Numbered from the stretch's first letter, positions 49,818 to 63,005 are shown. The stretch: 64,000 nt of DNA from Liolophura sinensis (GCF_032854445.1 NC_088295.1:56213249-56277248); one strand, 5' to 3'. The notes: generated by a model from the letters alone, not told the origin. A program made the numbers and translations.

Positions 49818-50006
49818 ATGAAGCCGGATCTCACTGGGTATGACCGATTATTTGCTATCTATCACACTGTCGTTACTGCTCTTGTTTTTAGGCTATGTGG
49901 TGTAGTCGTTTATGTGGCTGTTTGGTATAATAATGTACATAGCGCAGTGTCCTGGGATGTTGTATACAAAGTCACACGTTCTTGTATAAAACAGACATGT
50001 GCGTAA
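49818..50006 (+). CDS. Small conserved open frame, unknown (62 aa, unit B)
   Basis: Counterpart of 27611-27799; changes are Ile to Val and Cys to Arg. Same caution: recent duplication alone could explain the conservation. Confidence 0.2.
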   Translation: MKPDLTGYDRLFAIYHTVVTALVFRLCGVVVYVAVWYNNVHSAVSWDVVYKVTRSCIKQTCA

Positions 50007-50097
50007 CGTGAATTCATGTTACACAAATCAACTAAGGGGATCGATTCGTCTTACTCTAAAATAGAGCTATGTATAACTGTACAATTGCCAAATAAAT

Positions 50098-50165
50098 GCT
50101 GGCCGTTGTCGTATAAGTGAAATATTCTCGAGAACGGTATAAAACACCAACCGAATGAATAAATA
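50098..50165 (+). mobile_element. SINE 3'-end fragment
   Basis: Counterpart of 27890-27960, ending TAAAACACCAACCGAATGAA and an AATA tail. Confidence 0.65.
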
Positions 50166-51729
50166 AATATAGCCAAATATCTTTTGTACTACGGCCAGAC
50201 ATTTATTAAAATGCTCTATTGCCTCTGACCTACATGTAACAAGCATACAGTGTATATAGGTTTATACGGTTAACCATGTACATATGGGAAGGGAATTGCT
50301 GCACGTGCCTTATACTGTACGAGGTACCCTAATGGGGCTGTATATGGACACTGAGAAAGAAAATCGGGTTGAACTTTAAGAAGTATATGACGTAAGCATT
50401 TCTGAGTACACAGCAAGGATTTTGTGAGATAACTATGTTGCCTTTAGAGCCGACATCCTATAACATGATGACTAGACCATAATCTTATTTTCTTGATCCC
50501 GTTACGAAAGAGTGGGCGTTGGTTATTACTGGTGGAAGGGCAAGTTTGTATTTATACACCGTTGTGTGATTGTCGTTATCAATTCTCCTACAGAAGGACT
50601 TTGTCACCAGTTTTGTTTTCCGCATAAACAAATAAATAAATAATCTCTAGCTCCATGAATTATCATATGAAAAGGCGGATTTAAATTCATTATGAAGATG
50701 CATCACGGAAACGGGAAGTTTTTCAAATCCAAACGCAAAAAGATATTTTTAAATTAGTCTATATGATATCCTTTAGATTTAGGGTTGTAGAAAACGGGAG
50801 TTCTCACAATAAACCACCGAGCTGTGGCAAGTTTCTGATGGACCTTCTCACGCGTAAAGTAAAGGTATGCACACAGTGCATCAAACGTGCGTGACAGCCA
50901 AATAAAAACACTACCTAGCGATATCTCCTCGGTGTGACCCGAAGCTAGGCTCAGTAGTTACAAATGGTATCAGGTATGATTTGATCTCGGGACTTCTGCC
51001 TTCGAGGAAGTTTATCCCACTCGACAACCGCAGTGCAGTCGACTCCATACGACGTGTTATTATATTTCATATAGCCTATACTAAACATTCGAAAAAAAGA
51101 TAAATAAGTGTGAATATTTTTAAATACTTTCTTTATCTTTATAATTACACAAAGGCTGTTTTGATACCCCTTTTGAAAATCTAACATTTCATATTATGAC
51201 GTAATGTAACTAATTACGGTAAATTACGGTACGATGTGTTTCTTCTCATATTTTTTGTCACACATGCGTCAGAGACGTAATATATGTGACCTAAAGAACA
51301 TATAACAGCTGGCACATTATATGGTAGATGAGCCTGTAATCAATAATCCATTCGCCAATGTGCGAGATGAATGTACCTCATTCTGGCAGGTTATTTACTG
51401 TGTGATAACACAAACATGTACGGTATATTAGTACAAGAGTATAGTTGGTGAGTGGGGAGTTCTTTTAAGTGAATCACAAGTGCATGCGCGCATCACTGTA
51501 AAGCGTTCACGTTTATTAACTTGCATTTAAAAATGCTAATTTAACTGTCATTGTAAAATCCATTCTTCCACAGAAGTTTATAATGCTAGTATGGAAGCCG
51601 GATAAAACCATTATCGTACCATCCATTCATCGCTCCATCGATCCATCACTTAGTGTTAGGTACCCCTTAGTTTTCCCGCATTCCATCTCTTATCCCTGAT
51701 ATTACATCTGATTGATCTGTTAATTTACA

Positions 51730-52045
51730 TGATTATTCTGTAACGTAATTATCGATAAAGGAGAGTTTTATGAGTGGAGGAAACCTGATTGCCAGGGTTC
51801 AGTAAACCACCGGCATTTCCACATGCATACATGCACTCCCTATTGGTGGAGGACGAGTGGTCTTCAACAAAGGCATACTGCGCAAGCGTTCACAGGTGCC
51901 TCGTTTTTGTCATTAATTAAGGCTACAAACAAATCTTGGGTCAGGGGAATGCACAAATTCCTCGTCCAAGGTCGGGATTGAACACGCACCTCGTGTATGT
52001 GTTTTTACAACGGATGGTCACACATCTTAACACTCGGCCATGCCT
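51730..52045 (-). mobile_element. tRNA-headed SINE of a third family (unit B)
   Basis: Counterpart of 29640-29950. The head has lost a base in the A box (TTAACACTCGGCCATGCC on the plus strand). Confidence 0.68.
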
Positions 52046-55000
52046 TATGTGCTACGTAATTCGCCAGTTACACTTTCATAGTCATTGGGACGTGACCTTG
52101 ACCTTTGTAGGTCATTAAAGCCTAAGTATGGATTTAACAATTGCCCTTACAAGACAACACAGTTTGCTATTTTTCTGGGAATCAAGCTCTTAGACATTAT
52201 TCCCTGTTATAACTGGCCCTTGCTTTGTGTAAAATAATTCTCCAACATCAAACTAGAATGAACTATATACCGTTCGTTGAGTTGGCGATGTTGAGTAATA
52301 AGGCCCTTATATGGCCATCTTCTTTTCCCAAATAATTAGTTTCCTGAAAGAGTCACTTCACTTGAGCTATAAGTTTAAAGTTGAAACTGTTCCAAACGTA
52401 AAGACATCTTTATCATTGACATAGACGGTCTGCTTTTTTATTTTGTGCTTGTTCTCCTTTTACAGCAAATGAGGTTTTTATCAATTAGTGTCCTATATCA
52501 GTCAAATAATATACAAGAACATGTATAAGTTGAAGGTCGCCTGGAAAAAAATCTCATCAAGGTGATCATTACCACAACAACACAGGCCTAGCGATGCCTC
52601 AATCTGGCACCAGAGGTCTGTAGGTAGCCTACACTGGCTGCAAACTAGAACCTCTTGTGCTACAATAAGGAATCATAGTAGTCCCGCAGTTAAAGATTCA
52701 CTTCTTTGGCTGACACGTTTAACCCTGTTGCTAAGCCTGATTGGATTTTGTCTCGTCCAGTTTAACAAAACCGTGACGTTAAATAACTAGCAATAATGAT
52801 AATCATTTTGGAAGAAGGACAGTATCTGACATCTACACAAAAAAATTTAAAATGTAGTCCCGTACACATTTTTTCTCCATCCCAACCTTCTTTTAACACC
52901 AACATGTTAACGGCAAGCACAAAAAGCCCATGTCTTTATTCTGTGAAATATCTGTGAATGGCGGTACACATTTTAATGGCATTCCCAAGAATTCTTTTGC
53001 CAGTGGGATACGTTTCCCGGACCATTTCGGTACTATGCTACTGGTTTGTCCCATAATCTTTCTGGGCAAAGCACGAATTAACAGCAAAGATCTTTGACTC
53101 GAATAATTTTAGTTGGGTATGGTTCCCGATAGTTTCCAGCATGGCGTGACGGAACTCGAATTGCTTACACTTTAAGTTGGTATATAAGAATGCCTTATTT
53201 CACAGCGTACTGTGCACTGTTAACTGTAGTCAACCTATGAAACATTACATGACGGAAAAACATTTGATATATAACCAAACCATTTTGCAAGAGTTTATCA
53301 GAGGAATAAAACATCTTTGACACGGAATAAAAGAGAGAAACATGTTCAGGCAAAGAATAAGGAAGGGAGACAACTTCCTCGATTGCACAGTTCTAGTTAA
53401 GCAGGAAACGTACAAATTACGAAACAAAACAATGTAAGTCTGGTGGTTGTTTCGATAGTTAAACGTGACATAGATACTAGATTCCGGATCAAACAAATCA
53501 GATCACAGAAAGCACACTTATGAACAATACTTATTAGAATGTTTTTGAAAGAATTTACTTGTATATTATGGTTTAGACGTGCTGAAACGTATTATTGGGT
53601 CATGCGTGTTTACAGGAGGCGAAACTCTTGTAGAAATATAGGGAAACCATCGCGCCTTCTCACGTTAGTTGAGATAATTGTATGAGATAAGACCGCAGCT
53701 ATACCAGCCAGACAAATATAAGGAAAGAGGAAATTACTTATTTTGCTTATTTACAGCACGTCTAATCCATCCGTACAAAATTGTACAACCAGTGGTCACT
53801 GTAATTGTCACCGTCAATGTCAGGTATTTCGAAAAAAGTGTAGTACTTATACATGATACCCCACCAAATATGGAACAAATGGAAAATATAATTTCTCTTG
53901 TAAGATATGAAAATACAGTACGCTTATTGAATCCCTGCATAATATTAACCAGGTACCGTGACAAGTCGATGCAACATTTTATACATATATACCTGTCTTC
54001 CACGAAGACTGCATGCATTGAACACAGCTCGCCTGCAAGAACCACGCCACTCCTCAAAAACTGTGACGAGTGTCAGCTAAGTTGATATCTGAAATAAATA
54101 TGCACACAGCGACGGTACTTTGCTAAGAAAGAATTTAAAATACAAAGCATATACGGCAATTTACTTCCCAAGGTCACCAATATATTGAAAGTGCCAATAA
54201 AACTGTGGCAGATTTGTGCCTGAGAAGTAGTGTAGACAATCGGTAATCCGCTGAACACTAGTAACGGGCCAAAGCTATACAGGAATGCTTTCCTAATAAT
54301 TTACTTATATACGTGGTAAATACAATGGCACTGAATATAAGATAAACGGAACAATAATAACCTTAGAGCCCGTTTTATCACTGGGTGGGATGGAAATGAG
54401 TTAAAATCAGGACATTGATTAAGGAACGAGCTCCGCTGGACCAAGGGGGATAACTCTAACTACCCGTTTCACAATCACCACAGAGCTGGATACATCACCT
54501 TAGACCATACACCACTAAAAATTCCTCCTATGTAATAATACTGTTTACCCTGTATTATTGATCAACAAGTTGAATAACGTCGTCGATATGTGTTTATTGC
54601 AAATGTTGGATATAGACAAACATGAGGGAGAAATGTTATTTGGTAGCTCTTTCAGACTAACCGTGCAAGATACAGTGGTGCATCATGTGTCAGACTTGGC
54701 AAAACTCCTCTGCTTCTAATCGTGTGGGCGTGGCTAACTATCCCATGGGCGAGTTTATCTCTCCACTGTCGATCGGTCATTTTCATGATTTCATGAAAAC
54801 ATGGTTTCAGTCCTTTTGCATTAATATAGCTGTAAGGCTCAGTTTATAGAAACAAATAGAAAGGTATGGAAATTCCATTAGGTGTTGAAGTACCTTATTA
54901 AAGTTAAAGAATTCATTTAATTAAATAATAGAGAAAATTATGTTTATATCTTATCAACTTAAACAGATGAAAGTAACAATATGCTAGATTTTAAAATTCA

Positions 55001-55060
55001 TCGCCTTTTGGAGAGCTGTACAACTCAGTCATTGTTTTATTTGCTCTTTTTTAAACTCAG

Positions 55061-55427
55061 CAGACCAACGCAAATGTCACGAAGAAGTTTTCGGAAAGAC
55101 GCCCTTAGCGTTTCCGGCCTGACGAATCCACTATTCCACGTTGATCTCCAGACTCGACAAGATCAGCCCGGGGGCCTGGAAGACGGAACTGAAATGTTGA
55201 CTTATAATACTGCGGGTAGTTATCTGACGCCGATTTTCAGGCCAACTCGTCAGCCAGATTCCCAGTTTACAGGAATGGATCACGGGACCGACGTCAGGTC
55301 TTTTAACACTGGTGAAGAGGATGATGGGTATTGTACGCCACTCTCCGACCAGAATCCCCTGTACGAGGTTCTCGGGGAACGAGAGACCGTGGCAGATCAA
55401 CACCCCTACAGCCAAATGCGTTACTGA
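55061..55427 (+). CDS. Orphan gene 1 tail exon, unit C (open)
   Basis: 367 nt, entered in phase 2 after CTCAG, open to TGA. It encodes a tail like gene 1 with YNTA, YLTP, YCTP, YEVL and YSQM, plus an NPLF motif absent from gene 1. A 15-bp in-frame deletion removes five residues relative to unit D. No partner exons were found in unit B or C upstream, so it is either a relic that is still open or a distant alternative last exon. Confidence 0.5.
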
Positions 55428-55847
55428 GTTTTACCACTGTAAAAGGGCAATTATATACCGTTTCTTCATCATAATTATGAACGTTCGATTACAGCCTTAA
55501 AAGTTTGAATGCGCGTACGTGTTGGAGACAAGCTCCACAGCTTTCTGCAAGGAACCCAGGAGTATGCAAATGACACATTACTGAGTGCATCGTTAATAGG
55601 TTGAGCTACACAACGCTATCGTCTTTAGCTATCGTTTCCAGTTGTCACAATTTATTTTTTTTTTACTGTTCTATTCCCGTCGTTATTTGTTAGACTGTGT
55701 CACGTGACCCATATCTGTCAGGCTGCATGTTGAAGAGTTGGACTTAAACAGCGGATTCCTAGGCTATTACAGCAGCCAATCAGCGCTTTGTTTGAATGCC
55801 GACGGTGCCCATGTGAACGTCTTCTGCACATTAATACTACCAGCAGC

Positions 55848-56135
55848 TTTAAAAGAGGAAGTTGTAACTTCCACGTTTGGCGTTCAGCATGAAGGGGATA
55901 GTGCAACGACTGGTTGACTCGTATCAGTATACTGACTCAGGCGGGCGACTTACTTGCCTTCGATAAGTCGTCTCAGTGAAGCAGCACTTGAAGAGCACCT
56001 GAAGAGCGGTGAAAATCCGTCCTGCGACAAGGGGGCACATTACATACACCCTAAGGATTCCTTCGTCGTTATATGACTGAAAAATTGTTGAGTACGACGT
56101 TAAATCCAAAGCACTCACTAACTCACTACCAGCAG
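55848..56135 (+). mobile_element. 5'-truncated (ACTC)-tail SINE (unit C)
   Basis: Same truncated element as 33809-34085: TTTAAAAGAGGAAGTTGTAA to ACGTTAAATCCAAAGCACTC. Confidence 0.7.
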
Positions 56136-56717
56136 TCTGTCGTCCTGCATAGTGCTGCCTCAGTAAAGCCCTATGCCAAAGATAACAGGCATGCAGTACA
56201 CAAACATCTGATCGACAAGTATACTTGTGCTTGCCTCATTACGCGCTGGTACAATTTACGCGAAGTGTTGCCGTCAAGAAACAGGCCTCATACTTGAATG
56301 TGAATCTAGCAACTCTCACATACGAGAATGAACTCAAAGATTACATTTCATGGTAAAGTGTACCCTAGGAACAGCAGGCTATTCATAGCCTATTTACGTC
56401 ACACTGAGTGTTAACCGTTACAAACGATTTTTTGTTATCAGAATATAGGTATGTTGTAATTCTAAAAGAAATGCACGCAGTTGTGAATCTAATACTACAA
56501 AATAATGCGACAAGATAGAAGTGTGCTTAAAAGAGTCAATGTGTTCAAAATAAACATAGGATGTATACATTAAAATTCAACAATACAGCACGAATTAATG
56601 AATTTTCCGATGCAGTTTTGCTAATTCTCTTTCCGTTTTATTCTAATAACAAATAGTACCAATATTGGATGTCTGTCACAACCAATCTCATTAATTATAT
56701 TTTTTTATTTTTTTTTT

Positions 56718-56960
56718 TTTATCTTATTGGTGTTTTAAGCCATATTCAAGAATATTTCACTTGTACGATGGCGGCCAGCATTATCGTGGATGAGACAGGG
56801 CAGAACCCAGAGGAAACCCACGATCATCCGCAAGATGCTGGCAGACCTTCCCACGTACCTGCGGAGAGGAAGCCAGCATGAACTGGACTTGAACTTACAG
56901 GCTCCTGGGTCATTCGCCGTGCTGACGTGCTACCCCACTCGGCCACGGAGGCCCGCATCT
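56718..56960 (-). mobile_element. SINE, reverse orientation, nearly full length (unit C)
   Basis: Runs from a T-rich start through TATTGGTGTTTTAAGCCATA, the CATTATCGTGGATGAGACAG core and into a head CCACTCGGCCACGGAGGCC. Confidence 0.75.
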
Positions 56961-57282
56961 TAGTTTTATCTTAATATCTAAAATTTATGCTATTTGTTAT
57001 CTACAAGCATCAAATTGCACATGTACTTATATTATTATATCTCTTTCTTGTCATGCGTTATATAAAAAACCAGATGGGCCGCTGAGAGGTAATAATGGGT
57101 TGTAATTAAAATGATCATTTAACCGGACAGGACTTTGCAGCACAAGTAAAGATTTTCACTAAATGTTTAAACATTTCCCTAATAGTATACAAAAGCTGCA
57201 GGCATAATTATTTGGGATTCTGCTCGGCATGATTGAAAGTAGACGCGTGAATGATATGCACTTCTTTAAACGTTACCGGCCC

Positions 57283-57640
57283 GGATAGCACAGTTGGTAG
57301 AGCGTCCGCTTCGGGACCGGTAGATCCAGGATCAATCCTTGATCGAGTCACACCTAAGACTTTAAAAGAGGAAGTTGTAACTTCCTCGTTTGGCGTTCAG
57401 CATGAAGGGGATAGTGCAACGACTGGTTGACCCGTATCAGTATAATGGCTGGGGCGGGGCGGCTTACTTGCCTTCGGTAAGTCGTCTCAGTGAAGCAGCA
57501 CTAAATAAAAGAGCGGTGGAAATCCGTCCTGCAACAAGGAGGCACGTTACACGTGCATGCACCCTAAGGATTCCTTCGTCGTCATATTACTGAAAAATTG
57601 TTGAGTACGACGTTAAACCCCAAGCACTCAATCACTCTTT
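57283..57640 (+). mobile_element. tRNA-headed (ACTC)-tail SINE, full length (unit C)
   Basis: Head GCCCGGATAGCACAGTTGG, then TAGAGCG, B-box-like GGATCAATCC, and 3' end ACGTTAAACCCCAAGCACTC. Less internally deleted than its counterpart at 13296-13607. Confidence 0.8.
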
Positions 57641-58671
57641 AAACGGCTGCTGAGAAGTTTTATATGTTCGATGTATAAAATCACTATTTTCCATCCACTA
57701 AAAATAATTTAACAAAACCCATTTAATCCGATATTTTGCATGCATGTAGCCTGAATATGCATTGTCGTAACCCTTGGCTTTTGTTGTTGTTTCATTGAAA
57801 TGACGATCACGCCGAAAGAGTGACGTACGCTCACATATTAATCCTGGTACTGTTGTGGCAAACTGACGACTTTATCTGCGCAACACAAAGACCCATTAGA
57901 TTTACACAAAATGCGATCGATGTGGGTTCAATTCTCGACTATCATCCTGTGTCATTGAGTGTACATGTGCTGAGGGCCTTCAGACAAACCCTGTTAACGT
58001 CTACTCCTCGACATGTTGACTTCAGGAGGTGTCACATGACAGTCGATCTCCAGAGTTTTGCTTTTCAAAACTTGGACACTCAGCATCCTAGTGTACACAA
58101 AATGGCCGAGTACCTCCTGTGGGCGTGTAACATTGTACACACTCATCTCCATGCTTTAAGCAATGTCATCATTGTTTGAAATCCCCACGTGCTTCTACAA
58201 AACAAAGACTAGTTTTACTTTGCGTGTGTCTGAATTCCACAGTTTTACTCCGTTTGAAAATGTAAAATCTGGATATTTTTAAGGAAGTGCATTTTTAAAA
58301 TAAGCACAGGTTATTAAGTCGGATAGTTTATTTTTCTCCTTTGTTTCAGCCTTGGTTGTGCCATAACCTAAGGCATTACTAAGCTATAGGCATAACTCCT
58401 GTACACAGACCAGTGAGGCCAGTATAGGGATTAATGTTCATATTGTGACATGTGCAGCACAAACCATTCGACTGTGAGAAGGTGTAAGGCTTCATTGGTT
58501 TGTATTAAATAATGTTTTGACAATCACGCACGTGATCTTCGAATACATACCTGGAACGTTCGTTAATCGGCTGAAGATTGGTTTCTGAATGTCTCAATCG
58601 ACGCTTCGATTGACAAGCGTACAAGAAAGTTTTGACACTCAGTTTAAGTCTAAGTATATTTATTTATTTAT

Positions 58672-58915
58672 TTATTTGATTGGTGATTTCCCCGTTACTA
58701 AAAATTGTGGCAGTTGCCAGCATCAAGGTGGGGGAAATGAAAACCGGCACTGCCAGGGGGAAACCGATGACTATCTACAGGTTGCTGGTGGACCTTTCCG
58801 TATAGGATCGGAGAGGAAGCATGGGCTTGACATAATCTCACCGCGACCACTGGTAAAAGGCTACAAGGTAATTATGTTGCACCAACACGCTAATCACTAG
58901 GCCGCGGAGACTCCT
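58672..58915 (-). mobile_element. Old SINE copy, reverse orientation (unit C)
   Basis: Counterpart of 14655-14885 and 36425-36665, with a short ATTT run in front and the reversed head CACGCTAATCACTAGGCC. Confidence 0.65.
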
Positions 58916-59978
58916 AAAATAAGAGTATGTGAACATGAATAACAGCAGTCATGTAGTGGAAATGCTGCGATCTGACTCAAACTTCTAAGTGTCTCCTGCT
59001 TTCAGTCCACTTAAAATATGTAAGCAAATGTTTAGTCATCAAGTGCATAACAACAGGAAATATGGTCCATATGAAATGTAAGATAAGCCTTTACATGCAA
59101 ATTACCAGAAGTACGACTCAAGAGCTTGGTGCATGGAGTTGGTAGTTTTCATTTTACCTGCCAGTTTTCCAGTCGTTGTGAAGACATTCGATATGGTTTT
59201 CTTTTTAATTAAATGAGCTTATTTGTTTTAAAACACGCCTCATTTTTTACTCGTCTTGCTTAAGTTCCAGAAACATCCGTTCGTAATTTATCGAGATAAG
59301 GGAGTAACAACCGGGCATGTAAAACATCATGCAGATTTTGATAATAGAACACAGAATTTATCAAATTACAACTGTGAGACCGGATACATACATATAAACA
59401 AAATGATGCACATAAAATTTGAGAAGGATAGTATATACTCGTATGTTTTCATACAGTAACTAAATATTGCATAGTATCCCAAATTACATAATGAGTTAAC
59501 CAACAATGCAACAGGTGAGTCAACTGTGGAGAGTTGAGATCCATGCTTGCAAACCTAGAGATACTTGGATTTATTTGTGGTCTTTGTACACGTATAAAAT
59601 TATTCAAAAGCAGTCAAATAATGTAGTATACACAAAAGACAAAACATTTTCCAAGAAGTTAAAAGGATGGAGACTTGGTTTCTAAAAGCCTTAATTTCCA
59701 ATCATCGAATTTGAGTTGTACTCTATGGAAAATGTTCTTGATTAATAAACTACTTAATTACAGACCGACGAATGTGTATAGGGCGAGGCCTCAAAAGCAA
59801 ACGTGATAGGACAGAACGAATTGAATAGGTAATATTCCAAAAGCCAATTGAATGCAGTAAGGAAAGTGTTTTCCGTCCTTGATGTACGTGGTCCAACTAC
59901 AAACGTCAAACAGACACTTTTCCTTTTATGGAACAGCTTTTGAACTGCTTATACTGCCATTGTCGCAATCCCTTACGT

Positions 59979-60540
59979 TCACAAGTCACCACTCTGGCAG
60001 TCAGTTAAGGCGTCCAGATCTTGTTTTGCCCGTGTGTTAGCCCTGTTCAGAACATCATAAGGATTAGCCTCGGTCTCAGTCCTGGCAGGAACTGCCCTGC
60101 CTCGATGCAACTGATTATACGTCATGTCGGCGTCAGCATTTCCCGTGACATCGCCAATGACGTCATCAGAACTGCTCTCACCGTAAGAGTGTCTGACCAC
60201 GTGATCGTAATCTCCATGCACTTTAAAATGTGCAGCTTCCCCTTGTACTCGGTCGTAGTCGCCATGGTGATTTGTTCTTGCGGCGGATCCAACCGAAAAT
60301 GCGGCGTCTCCTGAAGTGTTGGCCGCTCTTCCGGTTTTGTTCACCTTGGAGTACAAGTCGCTGACATTCGTCTCTGCAGCACGATTCCAGGGTGTGCCAT
60401 TGTCGTCTCTCTCAAGCTGGTACAGCGAGTATCGGGAGTTAATGTTGTCGTAACCAGCGCTGGGTCGGCTGACGATCTGTGCCTCCGTGACGTCATCATC
60501 ACGGTTATCTGTTTGAGGGATGGGGGGCTTCTGTGCGAAC
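59979..60540 (-). pseudogene. Orphan gene 2 tail exon, unit C
   Basis: 562 nt, entered in phase 2 after TTTTGGTCAG, open to its end. The nine tyrosine motifs are intact. A small change at the old stop extends the frame by ten residues (ending QSGDL). The transmembrane and ectodomain exons are missing because unit C breaks at 60678. It may be unused, or serve as a last exon for exons lying beyond 64000. Confidence 0.62.
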
Positions 60541-61071
60541 CTGACCAAAACAAACAAACGAAATCAATGGGTGATTTTGGCATTTAAAAGTCTAGAAACT
60601 CTTAGGTGCTAAGTTTTTCAGTGGCAAGGTGATATTGTCCAAGGCAGACGATTCCGACCTTGAACAGAGACGGTAAAAAGCTACTGTGATGCGTCCTGTG
60701 TCAGACATAGCAAAAGTCCTCTGCGTTTATTCGTGTGGGCGTGGCTAACTATCTCATGGGCGAGTTTATCTCTCCACTGTCGATCGGTCATTTTCATGAT
60801 TTCATGAAAACATGATTTCAGTCCTTTTGCATTAATATAGCTGTAAGGCTCAGTTTATAGACACAAATAGAAAGGTATGAAAATTTCATTAGGTGTTGAA
60901 GTACCTTATTTAAGTTGAACAATTTATTTAATTAAACAATGGAGAAAATTATGTTTATATCTTATCAACTTAAACAGATGAAAGTAACAATATGCTAGAT
61001 TTTAAAATTCATCGCCTTTTGGAGAGCTGTACAACTCAGTCATTGTTTTATTTGCTCTTTTTTAAAATCAG

Positions 61072-61453
61072 CAGACCAACGCAAATGTCACGATAAAGTT
61101 TTCCGAAAGACGCCCCTAGCGTTTTGCCAAATAGCAATTCCGGCCTGACGAATTCACTATTCCACGTTGATCTCCAGACTCGACAAGATCAGCCCGGGGG
61201 CCTGGAAGACAGAACGGAAATGTTGACTTAAAATACTGCGGGTAGTTATCTGACGCCGATTTTCAGGCCGACTCGTCAGCCAGATTCTCAGTTTACAGGA
61301 ATGGATCACGGGACCGAACTCAGGTCTTTTAACATTGGTGAAGAGGATGATGGGTATTGTACGCCACTCTCCGACCAGAATCCCCTTTACGAGGTTCTCG
61401 GGGAACGAGAGACCGTGGCAGATCAACACCCCTACAGCCAAATGCGTTACTGA
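61072..61453 (+). pseudogene. Orphan gene 1 tail exon, unit D (two stops)
   Basis: 382 nt, the longest and probably ancestral length of this exon. TAA at 61094-61096 replaces the second Arg of MSRRS, and TAA at 61229-61231 replaces the first Tyr of the tail. Otherwise the frame and motifs are kept, including the segment lost in gene 1. Confidence 0.85.
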
Positions 61454-61882
61454 GTTTTATCACTGTACAAGGGCAATTATATACATCAGTCCGGTTCTTC
61501 ATCATAATTATTAACGTTCGATTACAGCCTTAAAAGTTTGAATGCGCGTACGTGTTGGAGACAATCTTCACAGCTTTCTGCAAGGAAGCGAGGAGTATGC
61601 AAATGACACATGTTTACTGAGTGCATCGTTAATAGGTTGAGCTACACAACGCTATCGTCTTTAGCTATCGTTTCCAAGTGTCACTTTTTATTTTTTTACT
61701 GTTCTATTCCCGTCGTTATTTGTTAGACTGTGTCACGTGACCCATATCTGTCAGGCTGCATGTTGAAGCGTTGGACTAAAACAGCGGATTCCTAGGCTAT
61801 TACAGCAGCCAATCAGCGCTTTGTTTGAATGTCGACGATGCCCATGTGAACGTCTTCTGCACATTAATACTACCAGCAGCTT

Positions 61883-62162
61883 TAAAAGAGGAAGTTGTAA
61901 CTTCCTCGTTTGGCGTTCAGCATGAAGGGGATAGTGCAACGACTGGTTGACTCGTATCAGTATAATGACTCGGGTGGGCGGCTTACTTGCCTTCGGTAAG
62001 TCGTCTCAGTGAAGCAGCACTTGAAGAGCACCTGAAGAGCGGTGAAAATCCGTCCTGCAACAAGGGGGCACATTACATACACCCTAAGGATTCCTTCGTC
62101 GTTATATGACTGAAAAATTGTTGAGTGCGACGTTAAATCCCAAGCACTCACTAACTCACTAC
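61883..62162 (+). mobile_element. 5'-truncated (ACTC)-tail SINE (unit D)
   Basis: Same element as 33809-34085 and 55848-56135. Confidence 0.7.
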
Positions 62163-62771
62163 CAGCAGTCTGTCGTTTTGCATAGTGCTGCCTCAGTAAA
62201 GCACTATGCCAAAGATAACAGGCATGACACTAGACCCACCCATGCAGTACACAAACATCTGATCGACCAGTATACTTGTGCTTGCCTTATCACGCGCTGG
62301 TACAATTTACGCGAAGTGTTGCCGTCCAGAAACAGGCCCCATACTTGAATGTAACTCTAGCAACTCTCACATACAAAAATGAACTCAAAGATTACATTCC
62401 ATGGTAACGTGTAATATAGGAACGGCAGGCTACTCATAGCCTATTTACGTCACACTGAGTGTTAACCATTATACACGGTGTTTTTGTTATCTGAATATAG
62501 GTATGGTGTAATTTTAGAATAAATGCAAGCATTTGTGAATATAATACTAGAAAACAATGCGACAAGATAGAAGTGTGCTTAAAAGTGTCAATGTGGTCAA
62601 AATAAACATAGGATGTATACATTAGAATTCAACAATACAGCACGAAATTATGCATTTTCCGATGCAGTTTTGCTAATCCTCTTTCCGTTTTATTCTAATA
62701 ACAAATAGTACCAATATTGGATGTCTGTCACAACCAGTCTAATATTAATTATATTTATTTATTTTTTTTAT

Positions 62772-63005
62772 CTTATTGGTGTTTTAAGCCGTATTCAAGA
62801 ATATTTCACTTATACGACGGCGGCCAGTATTATCGTGGATGAGACAGGGCAGAACCCAGAGGAAACCCACGATCATCTGCAAGATGCTGCCAGACCATCC
62901 CACGTACCTGCGGAGAGGAAGCCAGCATGAACTGCGCTTGAACTTACAGGCTCCTGGGTCATTCGCCGTGCTGACGTGCTACCCCATTTGGCCAAGGAGG
63001 CCCGC
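62772..63005 (-). mobile_element. SINE, reverse orientation (unit D)
   Basis: Same element as 56718-56960; the head reads CCATTTGGCCAAGGAGGCC. Confidence 0.74.

Larger units (their letters stand above)
31864..53952. repeat. Segmental duplication, unit B (22.1 kb)
   Basis: Collinear copy of unit A. Contains a frameshifted gene 1 tail exon, the complete gene 2B and the same upstream landmarks. Differences from unit A include an extra 1.2 kb (41620-42830) and 0.28 kb (42870-43165), no young SINE, and a five-repeat shorter stalk exon. Identity is visibly highest around gene 2 exons 5-6 and near the unit ends. Confidence 0.9.
45467..53952. other. Upstream half of unit B, no complete gene
   Basis: Mirrors 22754-31863. 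Holds the 176-bp repeat (47424-47775), the empty SINE site (48311-48325), a relic signal exon (49307-49400), the 62-aa frame (49818-50006) and SINE pieces. Nothing else could be supported as a gene. Confidence 0.55.
53953..60678. repeat. Segmental duplication, unit C (truncated, 6.7 kb)
   Basis: Starts at the common GTACCGTGACAAGTCGATGC and follows unit A/B order until 60678, about 138 bases upstream of the gene 2 tail exon, where it jumps to sequence equivalent to 32611 in unit B. Holds an open gene 1 tail exon and an open gene 2 tail exon, both without their other exons. Confidence 0.88.

Noticed and set aside
57820-58179. 119-aa plus-strand ORF in unit C
   Set aside because: It begins with GTG and the matching segment in unit A (13830-14165) is interrupted. 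It resembles old repeat sequence rather than a gene.
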